A stretch of 64,000 nucleotides of DNA from Pyxicephalus adspersus (taxonomy: Eukaryota; Chordata; Amphibia; Anura; Pyxicephalidae). The stretch's first letter is position 1. Each line of letters begins with the position of its first letter. The stretch covers positions 28,392,637 to 28,456,636 of the forward strand of contig NC_092859.1 of assembly GCF_032062135.1 (NCBI RefSeq). The letters run 5' to 3'. A program made the position numbers and the translations under genes. Of the stretch, positions 10,816-24,189 are shown piece by piece. The notes under the pieces are model-generated. The model did no database searches. It saw nothing but the letters and a program-made list of their open reading frames with translations, and had not been told where the DNA came from.

Positions 10816-13103
10816 CTGGAAAAAAAGAAGACATTATTGGTCAATAAAAACATACTACAAAAAAACAAAAAAAACAAAAAAACTGAAATACAAGTTCCTG
10901 AAATATTTTAGTAAAAGGGGCAAAAAATACAGACCCTGTTACTTCAGACTACATTGGAATAAAAACAAACGTGAAAAGAGCAATAAAGACCAAACAGTAA
11001 TGAGCCTCATAAATGCCAATATTGCAAGGACATGTGTGGAACGTTGGGTAATATATATAACAAATAAATAAAAATAATGCTTTCATATAATAATACTTTT
11101 TGAACCTGTTAAAGTAAAAAGGGAGTAACAGTTATAGCCCTATAGATATAGCCCTTTTTTCTATACCATCAATCTAAAATTATTATTAGAGAAGTTATTA
11201 TGCTTGTGTTTCAGGCAGGTCTAAAATCCAAATCACTGTCAAATCAAAGTCCTGTTTTGATGAATGAAAGTGGATGGTGTGGCGATAAGAGGGAAATGAT
11301 GAGAGAGAACAAAGGCAAGAGATTATCCCTAACTACAGAGCTTCGTATTACATAGTACAAAATTTAGGTAAATTGCAAAAAAAAATAAAATAAATAAAAA
11401 AAAAAGGAAATAAGTGTAGGGGTTATAACCAGTCAGTCCCTAAAAGCAGGGGTCTGGCATTTGCACATATTGAATTTTTATCACCAGGGCATCTTAGGAG
11501 ACACAAAATACTGACTTAGCAGCCAGAATTGCAAAGTTACTCCCAATGATCAAAAAGCAATGGGAAAGCGGAAGACAACTACTGACACATTGCTGGCCAC
11601 AGGTAACTCAGCCTGAAAGGGTTTTATACAGGGAAACCATCCATGCCAGTACTTTTCCTACTAGAGGTCTATGTACCTGGCTATAGTTATTGTCTTGGCA
11701 AAGTTAAAGAACAAATTTAATATATCCCTGCACTGCAACTGCATTTCTCTATATTTTAAAGCGTACAGAAATATTCCTGCTTATCAGATAGATCCAATTA
11801 TCTCTAAACTTCCTGTTTAAGCCAACAACTCTACCTCTGCTGCTGAATGAATCCCAAGCAGTGTTGTCATTCCTGCCAGCTCTTCCTTTTGAAAAAAAAA
11901 CAAAAAAAAAACATCCACTTATATCATCTTCATAACATCAGCGGGATGTGTTTTGTAGTCCAACAGAATAGAACTTAGTGATGATAATTCTTCCTAATGT
12001 GGTAGTAGTTCATTTGACCAAGTTATTTTTTTTTATTACTTATAGCATATTTTAAACATGTGAAAGGACGGGATTGTATTACACAGATGTTTAGATCAAT
12101 GATTTATAAGAAACTTTAGCAAGATAGCGTTTAATGCCGAGCCCTTGTTATTTTTTTTTGGCATGGATTCTGTGAGTACCTTACACTATTTGTACTCCAG
12201 GACAGAAACTTTGGGAGCTGTTATAGGATAAAAACATGAAACAAAAAACTATACACACGCACAACATAATAAAGACTAAACTGTTTGCCATCTTTACACA
12301 ACTGTACCCTTTTGCACCTTGAGTTGATATATTTAATAAACCTGATGCCTCCGGCACCTGAAGTGGTTAATTCACAAACCGATTTGGGCCTCACTTTCTG
12401 ACTTGATGGAGCCATAGCAACCAGTGCGGCACCGGAGGACACTTGCTAGACACAGAGCCTTTCACAAAGCTGGCTTAGCCACAAAGAATACCAAAATACT
12501 TTGCAATATATTAACAGTCATGCCTTCCATTCAAACTGCACTATGGGAGGAAAGTTGAACTTCAGGCCTAGACATACCAAAAAGGAGTTAGTAACAGGGT
12601 ACTTATTTGTCCATGCAACAATGTAGGATGGGCAGGTTTAAGTAGAAAGAAAGGCACAGTTACAGCTGTGGTATCCAATGTTATAGAAACTAGAATCTTT
12701 TTAAAAATGCAACATAAACCTGTGCTTTGTGCGTGCTGAATAATGCGACAGGTTCTCTTTATTACCAATACAGCAACAGTACCTAGTCACCATACCCTGC
12801 TATGTATGGATCAGTCCACATGAGAAAACATGTAAATCTTCCCACATGACAGTTTTGATGATTTGTCACCGAACACATGGGAAGAGTGTAGTCAGCCGTG
12901 TGTAAGATAAAGAACCTAATACAGACAAAATGGCAGGAGGGAGAATAGAGGACAAGAAGAAGCTGGAGGGCCCATAAATACACAGGCTGTTTTTCTTCTA
13001 TGGCGAAGAGCAGTGCACTCATGTCATGAATCATCTGTGGTAAGTAAATTATTATCCAGTCAATGGTTAAAGCCCACCTTTGCTTATATGTGACCACTTA
13101 ACC
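10816..13103. other. CNOT4 intron 1, 3' part
   Basis: AT-rich intron with A-rich runs near 10860-10880, 11380-11405 and 11890-11915. No exon, RNA gene or clear mobile element was seen. Confidence 0.7.
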
Positions 13104-13410
13104 CAGCTGTTGCCAACTGGTGGTGCGCGGCCGGTGTGCCCCCCGGTGGGGTCAGGAGAAGGATCCCACTAGCGGGAGGGGGGTTGCACCAGCCAGAGAC
13201 AAGGACCATGTCTGCCGCACGGATTGCAGGCTCGGGGCGGGTTGCGTCTCTGGGTCAGATCTGCAGTGGGGGAGCGGGCGGTTCTGGCATCATGACTTCA
13301 TTCTGGGGGAAGCGTCTTCCCCTTGGAGTGACACATGGCTCCCTGTGCACGTGCCGTCCAGGGTTTGTGAAATTAGTGGTCTGTGATGTCCAAAAGGTTG
13401 GCGACCACTG
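13104..13410. mobile_element. hAT-type non-autonomous element
   Basis: Ends CAGCTGTTGCCAACTGG and TTGGCGACCACTG, flanked by a perfect 8-bp duplication ACTTAACC (13096-13103 and 13411-13418). The body is GC-rich and lies in CNOT4 intron 1. Internal open frames do not resemble known proteins. Confidence 0.8.
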
Positions 13411-13418
13411 ACTTAACC

Positions 13419-16400
13419 ATTCTTCCAGCTCATTTCCCATTCCTTTCCTCTCTCTCATCTACAATCTAATTCTCTTTTCAACTTTTCTTAGGAGAGAGGA
13501 TTGGCGATACAAACATGGAGCCAGGGTCTACTACCAGCTGGACTTGCTGGCTCCCTTCATCATGATCTCCTCCTGCCATTGCAGTCTTCTGAAGTGCATA
13601 AGTACCTTGCCACTGGTTGATGTAAAGGGTCTACATCATATGACAGGGACATGGGCAGTGCAAGTTAAAAATCCAATGTATTTCATGTATAAGATGCAGA
13701 CATCATCCGAGGCTCTTTATAGGGAAAGACATTGCACCCAAAGCAGACCACAAGCTAAACAAGCTCTACTAAAAAATGAACAGATACATGCTTTATACAA
13801 ATCTGGGGGACTATAATTAAAATTCAGAATAGTATTCAACTGTGTGCTAAAACTGGAAAAAGCAAGTCTATACAGAAAGCATACACGGAAAGAATTAAAC
13901 TTAAGTCCCAAAACTGCAATACAAGTTAAAATTTAAAAACACCTCTGCCACATAAAAGGAATATAAGTGCTAAACCCTGAGATCGGTTATTACAAACATC
14001 AATCTAGTGGACAGGAAACTGCGAATCACTCCAGGAATCACAGCAGCCCGTCTATTCAAAAACCTGAATTGAGATGGATCATGTTCAAGGGGGAGGAAGG
14101 TTAATCATGGTTAAGTAACCTAAATTATATTTATTCTAAAAAAACTTTTATTGGGCTGGCTCCAAATGTTTCAATGAATAAAATGATCTTGCCAGTCAAA
14201 ATTTTTGCAAGTTTGTTTAAAATAAAATTGAACTAAAAGAAAAGTTTAGGTTTGTTACAATAAATCTGCGAAAAATTGTGCCTAATCACTAAAATATTAG
14301 TCTTCAATCCCTCTAAAAATAGTAATATACTTCCCAGTACATGAGGGTGTCTAGGCACTTCTGTACCTAAAGCCTCATCTAAAGCTGTGTATTTTATGAG
14401 ATGGAAAGCATTGCTATATGATGGAGTCAGATTCGGTGAGGTCACTATTGTGCTGCTGATCACAGTTCTCCTTGCTGGGGGGGCACAGTGCAGAAAAAAG
14501 AACTGAGACCACAGGTGATACAGGTAACTTGGTCTTAAGGGCCAACCAATTCTGCAGCTCCCTGGAGAGTATTGCAGAATATTACCTTTACTTTGTTTTC
14601 AAAGAAATAAAAAACTTAATTATAACTTCTAGTGAAGAGAAAAAAAGGAGTCACAATCCATGCCACTTAGTAGACATCAAATTATAAATCTTTTCACAGG
14701 TATATTAGTTTACAGATTTGTAAGAAAAGCCACATGCACTGACGGGAGAAATGAGAACTTCAAGGGTGGGACAGAAAAAGTCAAGACCCCTTAAACACCC
14801 AAGAGGAGGGATATGCAGTTGTGTTAACATTTATAAATGAGGAAATACATGGTAAAGATCACAAGAAAATAAAGAAATAAAATAAATAATGAAAAGAATA
14901 GTCAGCCGCTGAGCTAACAGGTATAATGCAGGATGGCTGCATTATTGTGGAGTTAAGAAAGGACACACAGAATTTATTTAAAATGAAAAGTTAAAGCAAA
15001 CCTGAACTGTAAAGCATTTTATTCAACCTGAAACATATTCCCACCTTACCCCCTTCTCTGTCCGATTACTAATGTGAAAATGCAATACTATCCTGGTGCG
15101 TCCACTTACAATTGCTGGCTCTCCAAAGTGTTTTGTATTGGGATTTCATTTATAGCTATGTTCTTTCTGGTAAAATTCACTCTTGCAAGAGGTCTGCTAC
15201 AGCGTGAAGCTTTAGCAAACAGCCAAGTATAAAGCAGTTTTCTTCACAGGATAAATGTTTCGTGATTTTGTTGAACACCCAATTCACTTTCTAGGCCTCC
15301 CCAACAGATGTATGTGTGGTCAGCACATGTTAAATTAATATGAATAGAAGGCCAATTAACATTTTTTTTTTTTGCGCATTTTTACACTTATTGGTGGTAG
15401 TAGAAGTAGTATTATGTGGTTTATTTTATGTTAGAAAAACAAACATGCATATTTGGTTAAGTGCTTTGGCCAATGTTTTCTAATTTTAATCTTTACACCT
15501 TTACTTTGGGATTTTTCTTTCTACAAAAAGATCAATGACTCCATTTGTGTTTCTCATCTCACTCACACATATACTGAGCTGGTCTAGAAGTGTAAAAAAT
15601 GTCATGAGATTCCATGTGTAGAATATCTTGCCTAAGAATATAGAAAAAAAATTTATTTGGCCAATATTTAGTATCCCCATAAGTTTTTCTGCTAAAGTTA
15701 TTGGTTGCAGCTTTTCTCAGGTATGAGTTAAATGTGCAAAACAGAATCTACAAAAACTGTCAGCTACCATTTATCCTCGTTCACCATAGAAGATACTTAA
15801 AAAGCCAAATCACTTTTGTGGTTTTAGAATAACTCCCCCAAAACATTTTTTGCTTTAAAGCAAACTGCACCCACAATGGCACTGTAAATATTTAGTTGTG
15901 TGCATCAACATTATCCCATTCATTGTTCATATTGTTTTGAGAAGACATTCACAATTGGCCTGGATAGGCATCAATGCACATACATTGTGGTGTGGAGCAT
16001 TTTCCAAAAAAAGTCACATGCATTTGGCGGTGCGTTGCAATGTATTCACAGCCCATTTAGAATCAATTAGATTTCCCAATGCAAAACATTTGAGAAGTGT
16101 ACAGGGGCATTTAAGGTCTGAGGTTTATAAATCCAGTGGTCTTTACCTCTTTATTGTCGCAACACTGAGGCGATTTCACCAATTATACAGTGACAATACT
16201 AAGCAGCTGCTTTCCCTGAACAAAACTCATAAAAGGACAGGCCCCCACACCCACTGTACACTATTATGTGTGAGGTTTACAATCAGTCAACAAGCCACAG
16301 TGACATCACAGCAATCTTAGGAATTTAAGATTTGCTCATTCAAGTGTGCTAGTAAACCTCTCCAGGTTATTTTTGCCTTGCTTACGTCTACAAAGTGCTC

Positions 16401-17085
16401 AGGACCTCTCAATGGTCAGCGCTGCGGCCATGCTGTAAAGGTATCCTAAAGGCAACTTCCACTATGGTCAAAAACAAAGGTTGTATGATCCTTTGTTCAT
16501 GAAGGTTCCTTTTAGCACTGCACAATGAAAACAAGTGCAGGTCATTTGAATGACTTTCACCTAAATTGGCCATACCTAATGTGTATCTTCTACTATGGTA
16601 CAGACTGCAAGATGCTCTTATGCATGTCAATGCCTGTGTGTACAAATCCCAACTAAAGCCAAAGCAAATACTCAAAGAAATCATAGTTATTTGTGTCAAT
16701 TATGACTACTGCCTTTAAAATGAACTTTTCAACAGCTAAAGAGCTGCAACGCCTTTTAGTTTCCCTTTAACGGATTGCTTACAACCTATTCTCTTAGAAC
16801 TACAAGTCCCAACCTCCTCACTTAAATTATTCATTGGGCAGTGCACAAGTACATAGGATAGATGTAGATAACCTGCACATTACATTGCTTCTTGTACCTG
16901 GTCCACTTGATTGCTATTAGAATTTGTTTGGTATGGTAATGGTTAATGCCTAAAAATAATCTAAAATTTAAGAACAAAAAAAAAAAAGTTATCGCGGTGT
17001 AAGCATTGGTAGATTTCCCTTACTTTCAGTGTAAATGATGGTGTCACCAAATTCAAAAACCCATATCCACTTTTATCTATTTAAT
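13419..17085. other. CNOT4 intron 1, unassigned stretch
   Basis: AT-rich intron sequence. Short open frames on both strands have no recognisable family, codon bias or splice context. Nothing further is supported. Confidence 0.65.
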
Positions 17086-17089
17086 CTAC

Positions 17090-17745
17090 ATCACATTTTA
17101 ACTGGACTTTTTAGGCACCTCTCAACTAAATCACATTTTAAATACAAATAAAATTATAATTTGTTAAAAACAGGCATATCATTAATCTAACATTTACAGA
17201 CAGTCTGTATCCAGTCCCAATTTGAAAATGTTTCACAGAATCTGCTTCCTCAGGAGTTACGAGACTGGTGTCAAAAATCACTTGTTAAAAACATCAAAAC
17301 CATTTCCTGGTATTCAATCTGGTGATGGCAAATTTCCTAATAGAGCCGGACAGGCAACGATTATAGCTGTGGTAGACACCCCACAGCTAATATTTCTATT
17401 TTAAATGGGTAAAACAAACAATTCCTCCAGCATTCATGGTATATATTTCTCAAGGCTGTTTAATTCTTACTGATAGATTGTATTCTCAAAATTTTTCCCA
17501 ACTTTCCTACTGGGGGGTGTCTGGTGGTTCAAAATTGTTGGTGGACGGCAAGTGAGGTCATTTAAATTTTTGACACCAGTCTTATAACTTCTGAAGTAGA
17601 TTCTGCTAAACGGCATCACAATTTAGAACTAGACAGACTGTGTATATATTAAAAATGAAAGACGTCTGTTTTTAACAAATCAAAATGTCTAATTAACATA
17701 TGTGATTTAATTGAATGGTGCCTTAAGAGTCCAGGTGAAAAGGGA
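17090..17745. mobile_element. fold-back element with long inverted arms
   Basis: Left arm (about 17098-17285) and right arm (about 17560-17745) are imperfect reverse complements. Shared words are GACTGGTGTCAAAAAT, TTTGTTAAAAACAG and TGGACT-AGGCACC. The loop is about 270 bp. No coding capacity was seen, and no clear target duplication was found. Confidence 0.65.
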
Positions 17746-19149
17746 TGAAATTTGAACCCTCTTCAATGGCACACACAAGTTTACAAGAATAACTCTTATT
17801 TCAGTAAAATATACCACCATTTGAGGGTGTATTTCATGAGGGTAAGATGTAATGGGAGGGGTAGATTATAGAAAGTCCCCTCACTTTCTCCCCAAGGTAT
17901 ACCACTAATGCTGGATATCCACTTTTAGGTTCAGAAACACTTTCAAAAATGGAAAGATTCAATTTATTTTCTGTTCCCTATACAGGAGTTATTTTTTTAG
18001 TGTCCTCAATTCCTGTCTAGATATTATTCTGAATATCAATCTCTTGCTACTACAGTGTTTAGCCAAACAACGTTCTCTGTTCATACAAGCAATAGTAAGT
18101 AGTGCTGGCTAATGGACTGGTTTCGGTAAAGGCCTGTGTAAGGGAGTAGACATTGCATATATGAATAAAAAGCAATGATCTGCTGTGCACTGCTGGAGGA
18201 AGAAAATTCAGTGTTTGTATAGGATGTGACTAACAGATATGAAGTCACTGTCACACTTATAAGATGACTAGTTCTTCCACTGCAATCACTGACAGCAGTG
18301 ATGATGACTAGAGGCTCAGTGACAGTATAAACACTTGTGTCCACTTCCCTGAATTTTACTGCACAATGCCTGAGATTTGCACAACCTGTTTTTCTATCGG
18401 TCTTATTTACAGCAATGTGTAGAATTGCATCTTATAAGTAGGTAGATATGCAGTTACGGTCTATAACATGTCAGATACAACTGTACAGAGTGCTCAATAA
18501 GTTATCTGAACCAGATCATTGAAACAGCAGTAAAGTAAAACCAATGTGTGGAACAAAAACATCCTGAATATGTGAAGAAATTAACTATGGCTGTTCTACA
18601 TTCATAACTACAAATTAATCAATAACCCAAATCAAGACATGCAATGGGATTCAGCGGTTAGTCTGCGCCTGCTCTGAGGCAGCCTGAACTGGAAAGAAAT
18701 GGGTTGCCACATTTCAGCTCCTTTGCATGTAGAGTACAAACTTGTAAGGCCGTATGCCACACATACATATTTTTTTTAACCTTCTATAACCGTAACAAAA
18801 ATGGAGTTACCTGGACCTGACAAGAGGACCTGTTTTGTAAAGCTATGGCCCAAAAGGGAGCAGAAGAAAAGTAGAAACCAACTTTCTGCAAAAAACTTTT
18901 AATTGCTTTAATTTGTACTGAATCTCTGTGGCCATCTTGGAGGAGATAACGTTCCAGAAAATGCCCTACCCTGATCATGAATATTGTGATGAATGGTAGT
19001 TAAGTTATCATGAAACAGTGGTGGAGGAGGCAAAGATCCACATGATTGTAAGAAGCTAAATCGAGAAGATCCTTGCGCTGCAGGATCTCAGTTACAGCTT
19101 CTTTCCAGAAAGAGAACACAACCATATCTCAGTCCAAATTTTCAGGGAG

Positions 19150-19410
19150 CTTTACCTATTTACCCCACCGGTGGAAGCATCAACGCAAGCCGCGATAAAT
19201 AGTGGAGCAACAGCAAGAAGAGGCACCGAAGCTCCGGCGCCTCCAGTAGTTCCCAAAGCCCCCTGGCCGATCCGGAGCCACGGGTTGCCGGCTGGAATAG
19301 GCCGGGGTTGCCGGCTGGAATAGGCCTGACTTGCCAGGGGGCGTTAAGTCGGAACGAACTACCGGCTAGGCCGTATCAGACCTAAAGGCGTAATTTGACG
19401 ACCACTGCCC
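19150..19410. repeat. GC-rich insert with short tandem duplication
   Basis: A GC-rich block in an AT-rich intron. It holds two tandem copies of GGGTTGCCGGCTGGAATAGG and ends TTTGACGACCACTG, similar to the end of the hAT element at 13410. Probably a transposon fragment; its left boundary is not clear. Confidence 0.5.
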
Positions 19411-19761
19411 TAATAGAAAGCAAACCTAAAACTGTTGAACTTCGGTTAATAAAGGGTTATGGAAATGGATTATTTTCAAGAAAGGGCAATTGCTTGGAAG
19501 CCCCCATAACTCCTTCATGCCAGTTGCTCTGGATATGACATCAATATGAAAACCATGATACACAAGTACATAAAAGTAACAATAGGAAAAAAAACTGAAA
19601 CCAAGAATGAAGGCAGAAAGACCAGGTGGTCTATCAAGTCTGGCCCTTTATGCAGAGCTACGGAGTCTGTGTAGTTTTGCAGACTAACTTCAGGTACACA
19701 AAAGCTTCCGACTCTACAGTCCGACTTTTTGTATTTACTTTTTAAGCTTTTTATATTAGAC

Positions 19762-19935
19762 CAGCGTTTTTCAAATAAGGTTTCCCCAGAGGTTGCTAGT
19801 GGTTCCTTGAGCAACAAACAATTTTTGGAGTCAATGGTCAATTTAACAGCCAAAGATCTTTTGGCTATCTGAAGGGTGACATTCTTCCCCGTCCAGCAAT
19901 TTAGGATGAATTCTTCACACCAACCACCACTCTAA
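19762..19935 (+). mobile_element. hAT-like repeat fragment
   Basis: Starts CAGCGTTTTTCAAATAAGG and continues GTTCCTTGAGC, the same start as the fragment at 63966. The right end is not defined. Confidence 0.45.
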
Positions 19936-20045
19936 TATACTGTGATCTGTGGATCTAGTAAAAATAGAAGGTTTTCCGTGAAGACCAAAAAGGTATTTCT
20001 AGAGTTGCCCCAGGTTAAAAAGGTTACAAAACAATGTGTTAGAGC

Positions 20046-20290
20046 AGGGGTCCCCGGCCATCTGACAGCTAAGCCGGGAAACATCTGTGGTCCGTGGTCT
20101 TGGCTTGGGGGGTACACCAGCCAAAGTAACGGACCATGACACCCGTACGCATTGCAGGCTCAGGGCGGTGGGCAGGTTGAGTCTCTGGTCTGAGCCTGTG
20201 ATGGGAGAGTGGGCAGGTTCGGGCATCATGACATCACTCTAGGGTAAGTTTCTTCCCCTTTGAGTGATGCAGGTCTCCCCGCACATGTGG
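20046..20290. mobile_element. hAT-type fragment
   Basis: Begins CAGGGGTCCCCGGCC and shares its order of words with the 13104-13410 element (GCATTGCAGGCTC, GGCATCATGAC, TTCTTCCCCTTTGAGTGA). The right terminal repeat and target duplication are not visible. Confidence 0.6.
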
Positions 20291-23200
20291 GCAAATAAAT
20301 AGAAGTTGTAGTTTTGATAAAACACTTAATCTAGCTTCTTTTTACAATCTTCCAGAGCAGCCAATCAGTGGCCCTGTCTGATCAGGTCTTTCGTGCCAGT
20401 CCTTCAGGACTCTCCAGCAGAGATCATGTGGTCAAGGTCTAAAGGCTGGTCACGTGACTGCACACTGGACCAATGCAGGTTGTCAAGACAAGTAATATAG
20501 GCAACAAGCAATATAAACTTTGGGGACACCAGAAAATTGCTTAAAAAATAAAATTGTATTGAGTGTCAAACGAAACAGTCCTTGAAAATAGCTTTATATA
20601 AGTTAATTACTGAACATAACAGCCCACCTATCAAGCTAGCAAAGACAGCTATAATATTGCATTTCTGATGGTTCCCCTTTAAGTATACAAAATAAAAGCA
20701 ACCAGTAGAACAATTAAATAGTGTAGAAAAAACTCCACAAATGTTAAGGTACTGCTAATACAAAAAAAAAAATAGGGAATCCAGCAGAAGTACTGTGGAA
20801 TTCAGCAAATCTGATAAGCTGCTTCCTGCAACACAGTAACATACACAAAGGTCAATTCAAGTCATATTGTACACATCATCACACTCACACACTACATCAC
20901 CATGCAATGAGGAAGGACTGGGAAGGTAAATTTGTAAGCAAACAACTCATTATGGGTGACTGACACTGGGAAGTTACACACACATCACACAGAAAAATCC
21001 CAGCCCAGCATATGTGGTGATCTGTAAGTGCTCAGGTACAGCACTAACTAAAAAAAATAAAAAAGGGGTGGTGAAGGAGGCTATGTTAGGAAAAAGCAAG
21101 GACTTGGCAGCAGTGTATACGTAAGGCAGCGTTAGCTCTTTAGATACACCTAGGAGTAATCAGCATACATCAAGGTAATGATCTGGAGAAGAATTATAGG
21201 GACCAAACTTTTCCTTTCGTTATTACACTGCGGGAATCATAAGAGAATTACAAAGACGGAGAAAAGAAACCAGGTAGAACACACGTGATTGGTTTGCGCC
21301 AAGAGATCATCTCATGCCTAGGCAGCTCTCGTTTGTTCCTTCGGAGAACATTTCTGCCAGCTCTGACCTTTCTACCCAACGCTACCAATAAAAGTAACAT
21401 TCCTGTCCTCTTGTAACATTTGACAGATGGGAAAGTTATGATTGTGTCTGCCCTGCCACATCTATCTAGACCCTAACATACTTGGGACATTCTAAGAACA
21501 GGCACATGGTTCCCATACCAAAAAGTGCATGGTCATCACATAAATGAGTTTCAAACAATGAACATATTCAGGTAATAAACAAATCAAACAAAATTATCTT
21601 TGGTCAAAATCACCATAACACTTGATATACATTTTGTAGAATTGTTAGGAAATACAACAATACAGATATATCATTATAGACTTCATTTTGAAACATTTTT
21701 ATCATTTTCTGCCTATTGATGACTACACCTGGCATAAAAATGTACAATCACACTCCAATAAAAAGACACCAGCATTGGTGGACACCATGAGGCAAGAAGT
21801 ATCCTAATATACTGACAAGGCTTTGTTTGAAAATTCTGCCCATGTAGACTCATATCCAGAGAAAGATAATTTTGTTTTGCTTTGAAATTCTCTTATTACT
21901 TTATTTATACCGACATAAAGGGGTGAAGGAAGGTTGGCCTGACACCAAGGAGTTTCAGACAAATGGCAGCTTATATATTTCCTTTTAGGACTGGTATACT
22001 TTAAGCCAGTGGAACGTTCTCCCTGACACTTTTTGAAAAGGGTTCTGAGGTCCCTGGGGGTCAATGGTTTCTAGGTATAGTTATTTTTTTCTTATTTTTT
22101 AAATAAGCCTGTTTTTCAAAACCAGTCCGTAAGGGAAGCTCAGTTTCCTATTGACCCCAAGTAACCCTCTGATCTCAGGCGTACAAAAAAAATAAAATAA
22201 ATAATATGTAATGAGTTGATTGACTCAAAAGCAGCATACTAACCTGAATAATAACTACAATGACTGCCCAGCATCAAACACAGAGGGCTCAGTTTTGTTC
22301 ATAGCTTTTCATAGAACAAATACAGACTAGTGTTTTGTGTGCAGTAACCTTTCAGACAGCTTCTAACAGAAGTCTTAAAACACCTAATGCATTCCTTAGT
22401 CACAATTTAAGACTAATGGACAGAAATATTAATCGCTTGCTGTAGCTTTAAGCATGTTTTGAGCAAGCGTTTAAAGTTTAGCCAGCTAACAGCTTTTGTA
22501 AAGCAACAGCCAGGGCTCCCATTAACATAGTGGACGCATAGTGCACATTCAGTGCTGAGGCACTTGTGCCATAAGCTTTAAAACGGTATATCTGGAATGT
22601 TATGTGCTCCACCTTTTTGTCTTTTTTTTTCTTTTGTATTGCACTTATTTATGTTTTTTTAGGTTTATATTTAAACTTTTTTCAATAAAAAGATTAAAAA
22701 ACTGTATATCTGTAGTGTAAGTATGATGAGATTTGGAGAGATCACTGCTCGTACTTGCTGGATTGGAATCTGTTTATCAGGACCTACTGTGCAAGAAGAT
22801 CCATTCCTCATTAAAGAGATCCGTACTTTCTCCACCTCTGCTGCTTCATTATCCCAACAATTTCCAGATTATGGGCTATAAAGAGGGAAGCTTCAAAACA
22901 AGGCAGATAAGCCCAACTTCTTTAACAAATGACCATCTTCTCAGAGTCAAGAAGACGATTGGGAATAGATCAGCTGGAGGGAGCCTACAGGCAATATCAC
23001 TCCTTTGCCTCTGCTGGCCCTTTTCAGATACCACCAAACAAAAGCAAATAAAACAATTATTATAGCAAAGCAGAGACCATACATTGACCTTCCCTTCTAT
23101 TACTGTCACCCAAATTCACTAGAAGAAGTCCCAAAATTCCTACTCAAGGTGATAGTAAAACAAAATTATTAAAGTTTTCCTTGGCCCTGGTATTACCCTC

Positions 23201-24000
23201 AAAGAAACATTCACCGGCAGCAGTAAGTTGTACAACCCTGAGGTAATAGGCTGAGGGTTAGTAACAGCAACTTATGTCTACTCATTGCTAGAACGGGAAA
23301 AGCTGAGATTCCTTTGCCATATTTCCCACAGCTGATAACTCCATTAACACTCCAACAACATGTATAGTAACAGCCAAAGTAATACACACATACATATATA
23401 GAATATATATTTGTCCTATGGAGACGGCAGATCACTCCCAAGATGGCAAAGGTAAACGTTTGCTAGGGAGTAAGATATAAAAGACAACTGAATGCGAGCA
23501 ATTTGTGCATACCAGAATCTGACCTTGTATCAGTCTCCAGCAATCCCTGTAGAACAGAGCTGGAGGGTGAGAGGAAGAAGCAGTACAAAAGAACCAACTG
23601 GCTTATGTATTGACTAAAGAAGAAATAGTTGAAAGAGAAGCTCACTGATCTGACTCTACGTTTACTGTTCAGTCACAGGCCAGGGAATGTCAAGATGATC
23701 TGAATCACAGGAAGTGGGATGAATTGAGCTGCCTATAAGACTGGGTGCTTCAAGTGAAACAATCCTGTTAGGTGAATCTCTAGATTGAAGCTAAATACTG
23801 AAGAAAAAGCTGGTTTTCTTATTTTATCTTTCATGTCCTATACAATGTTATCTTATTTTTTGCCTAGAAATCTGTTTACAGTATTTTTATTGGATTCAGT
23901 TTAGAAATAAGTCATAGAAATTTGAAAAGCTTAAATCTTTAAATTAAAATCATTTGAAACATTTCAGTCCATGCTCAGTAGAAATAACTTGGACATTTTT
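20291..24000. other. CNOT4 intron 1, unassigned stretch
   Basis: AT-rich intron without recognisable genes. A 3'-end-like stretch with AATAAA near 22683 and T-rich runs at 22080-22110 and 22620-22660 are visible, but no exon can be supported. Confidence 0.6.
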
Positions 24001-24004
24001 TTTT

Positions 24005-24185
24005 TTTTTTACAGTGCTGGGTCCTAGGTTTGAATCCCCACAGGGACACTCTGTGCAAGAAGAGTGCACATTCTCCCCATTATTGTGTGGGTTTCCTCTG
24101 CACACTCCGGTAGCCTCCCATCCCAAAAAACATGCAATGTCACCAGACTTCCCCAGACCTTGGAATATGTGAATTGTCAGGTGGC
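24005..24185 (+). mobile_element. tRNA-derived SINE, partial
   Basis: Contains GGGTCCTAGGTTTGAATCCC (box B-like) and then the central part TGTGGGTTTCCTCTGCACACTCC also seen, with changes, at 60650-60990. The head and tail are lost. Confidence 0.6.
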
Positions 24186-24189
24186 ACAC

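Noticed and set aside
13120..13458. overlapping open frames near 13.2 kb
   Set aside because: They lie inside the hAT element and follow its GC-rich sequence.
15898..16320. 140-codon plus-strand open frame
   Set aside because: No family resemblance, intron composition, no promoter or splice context.
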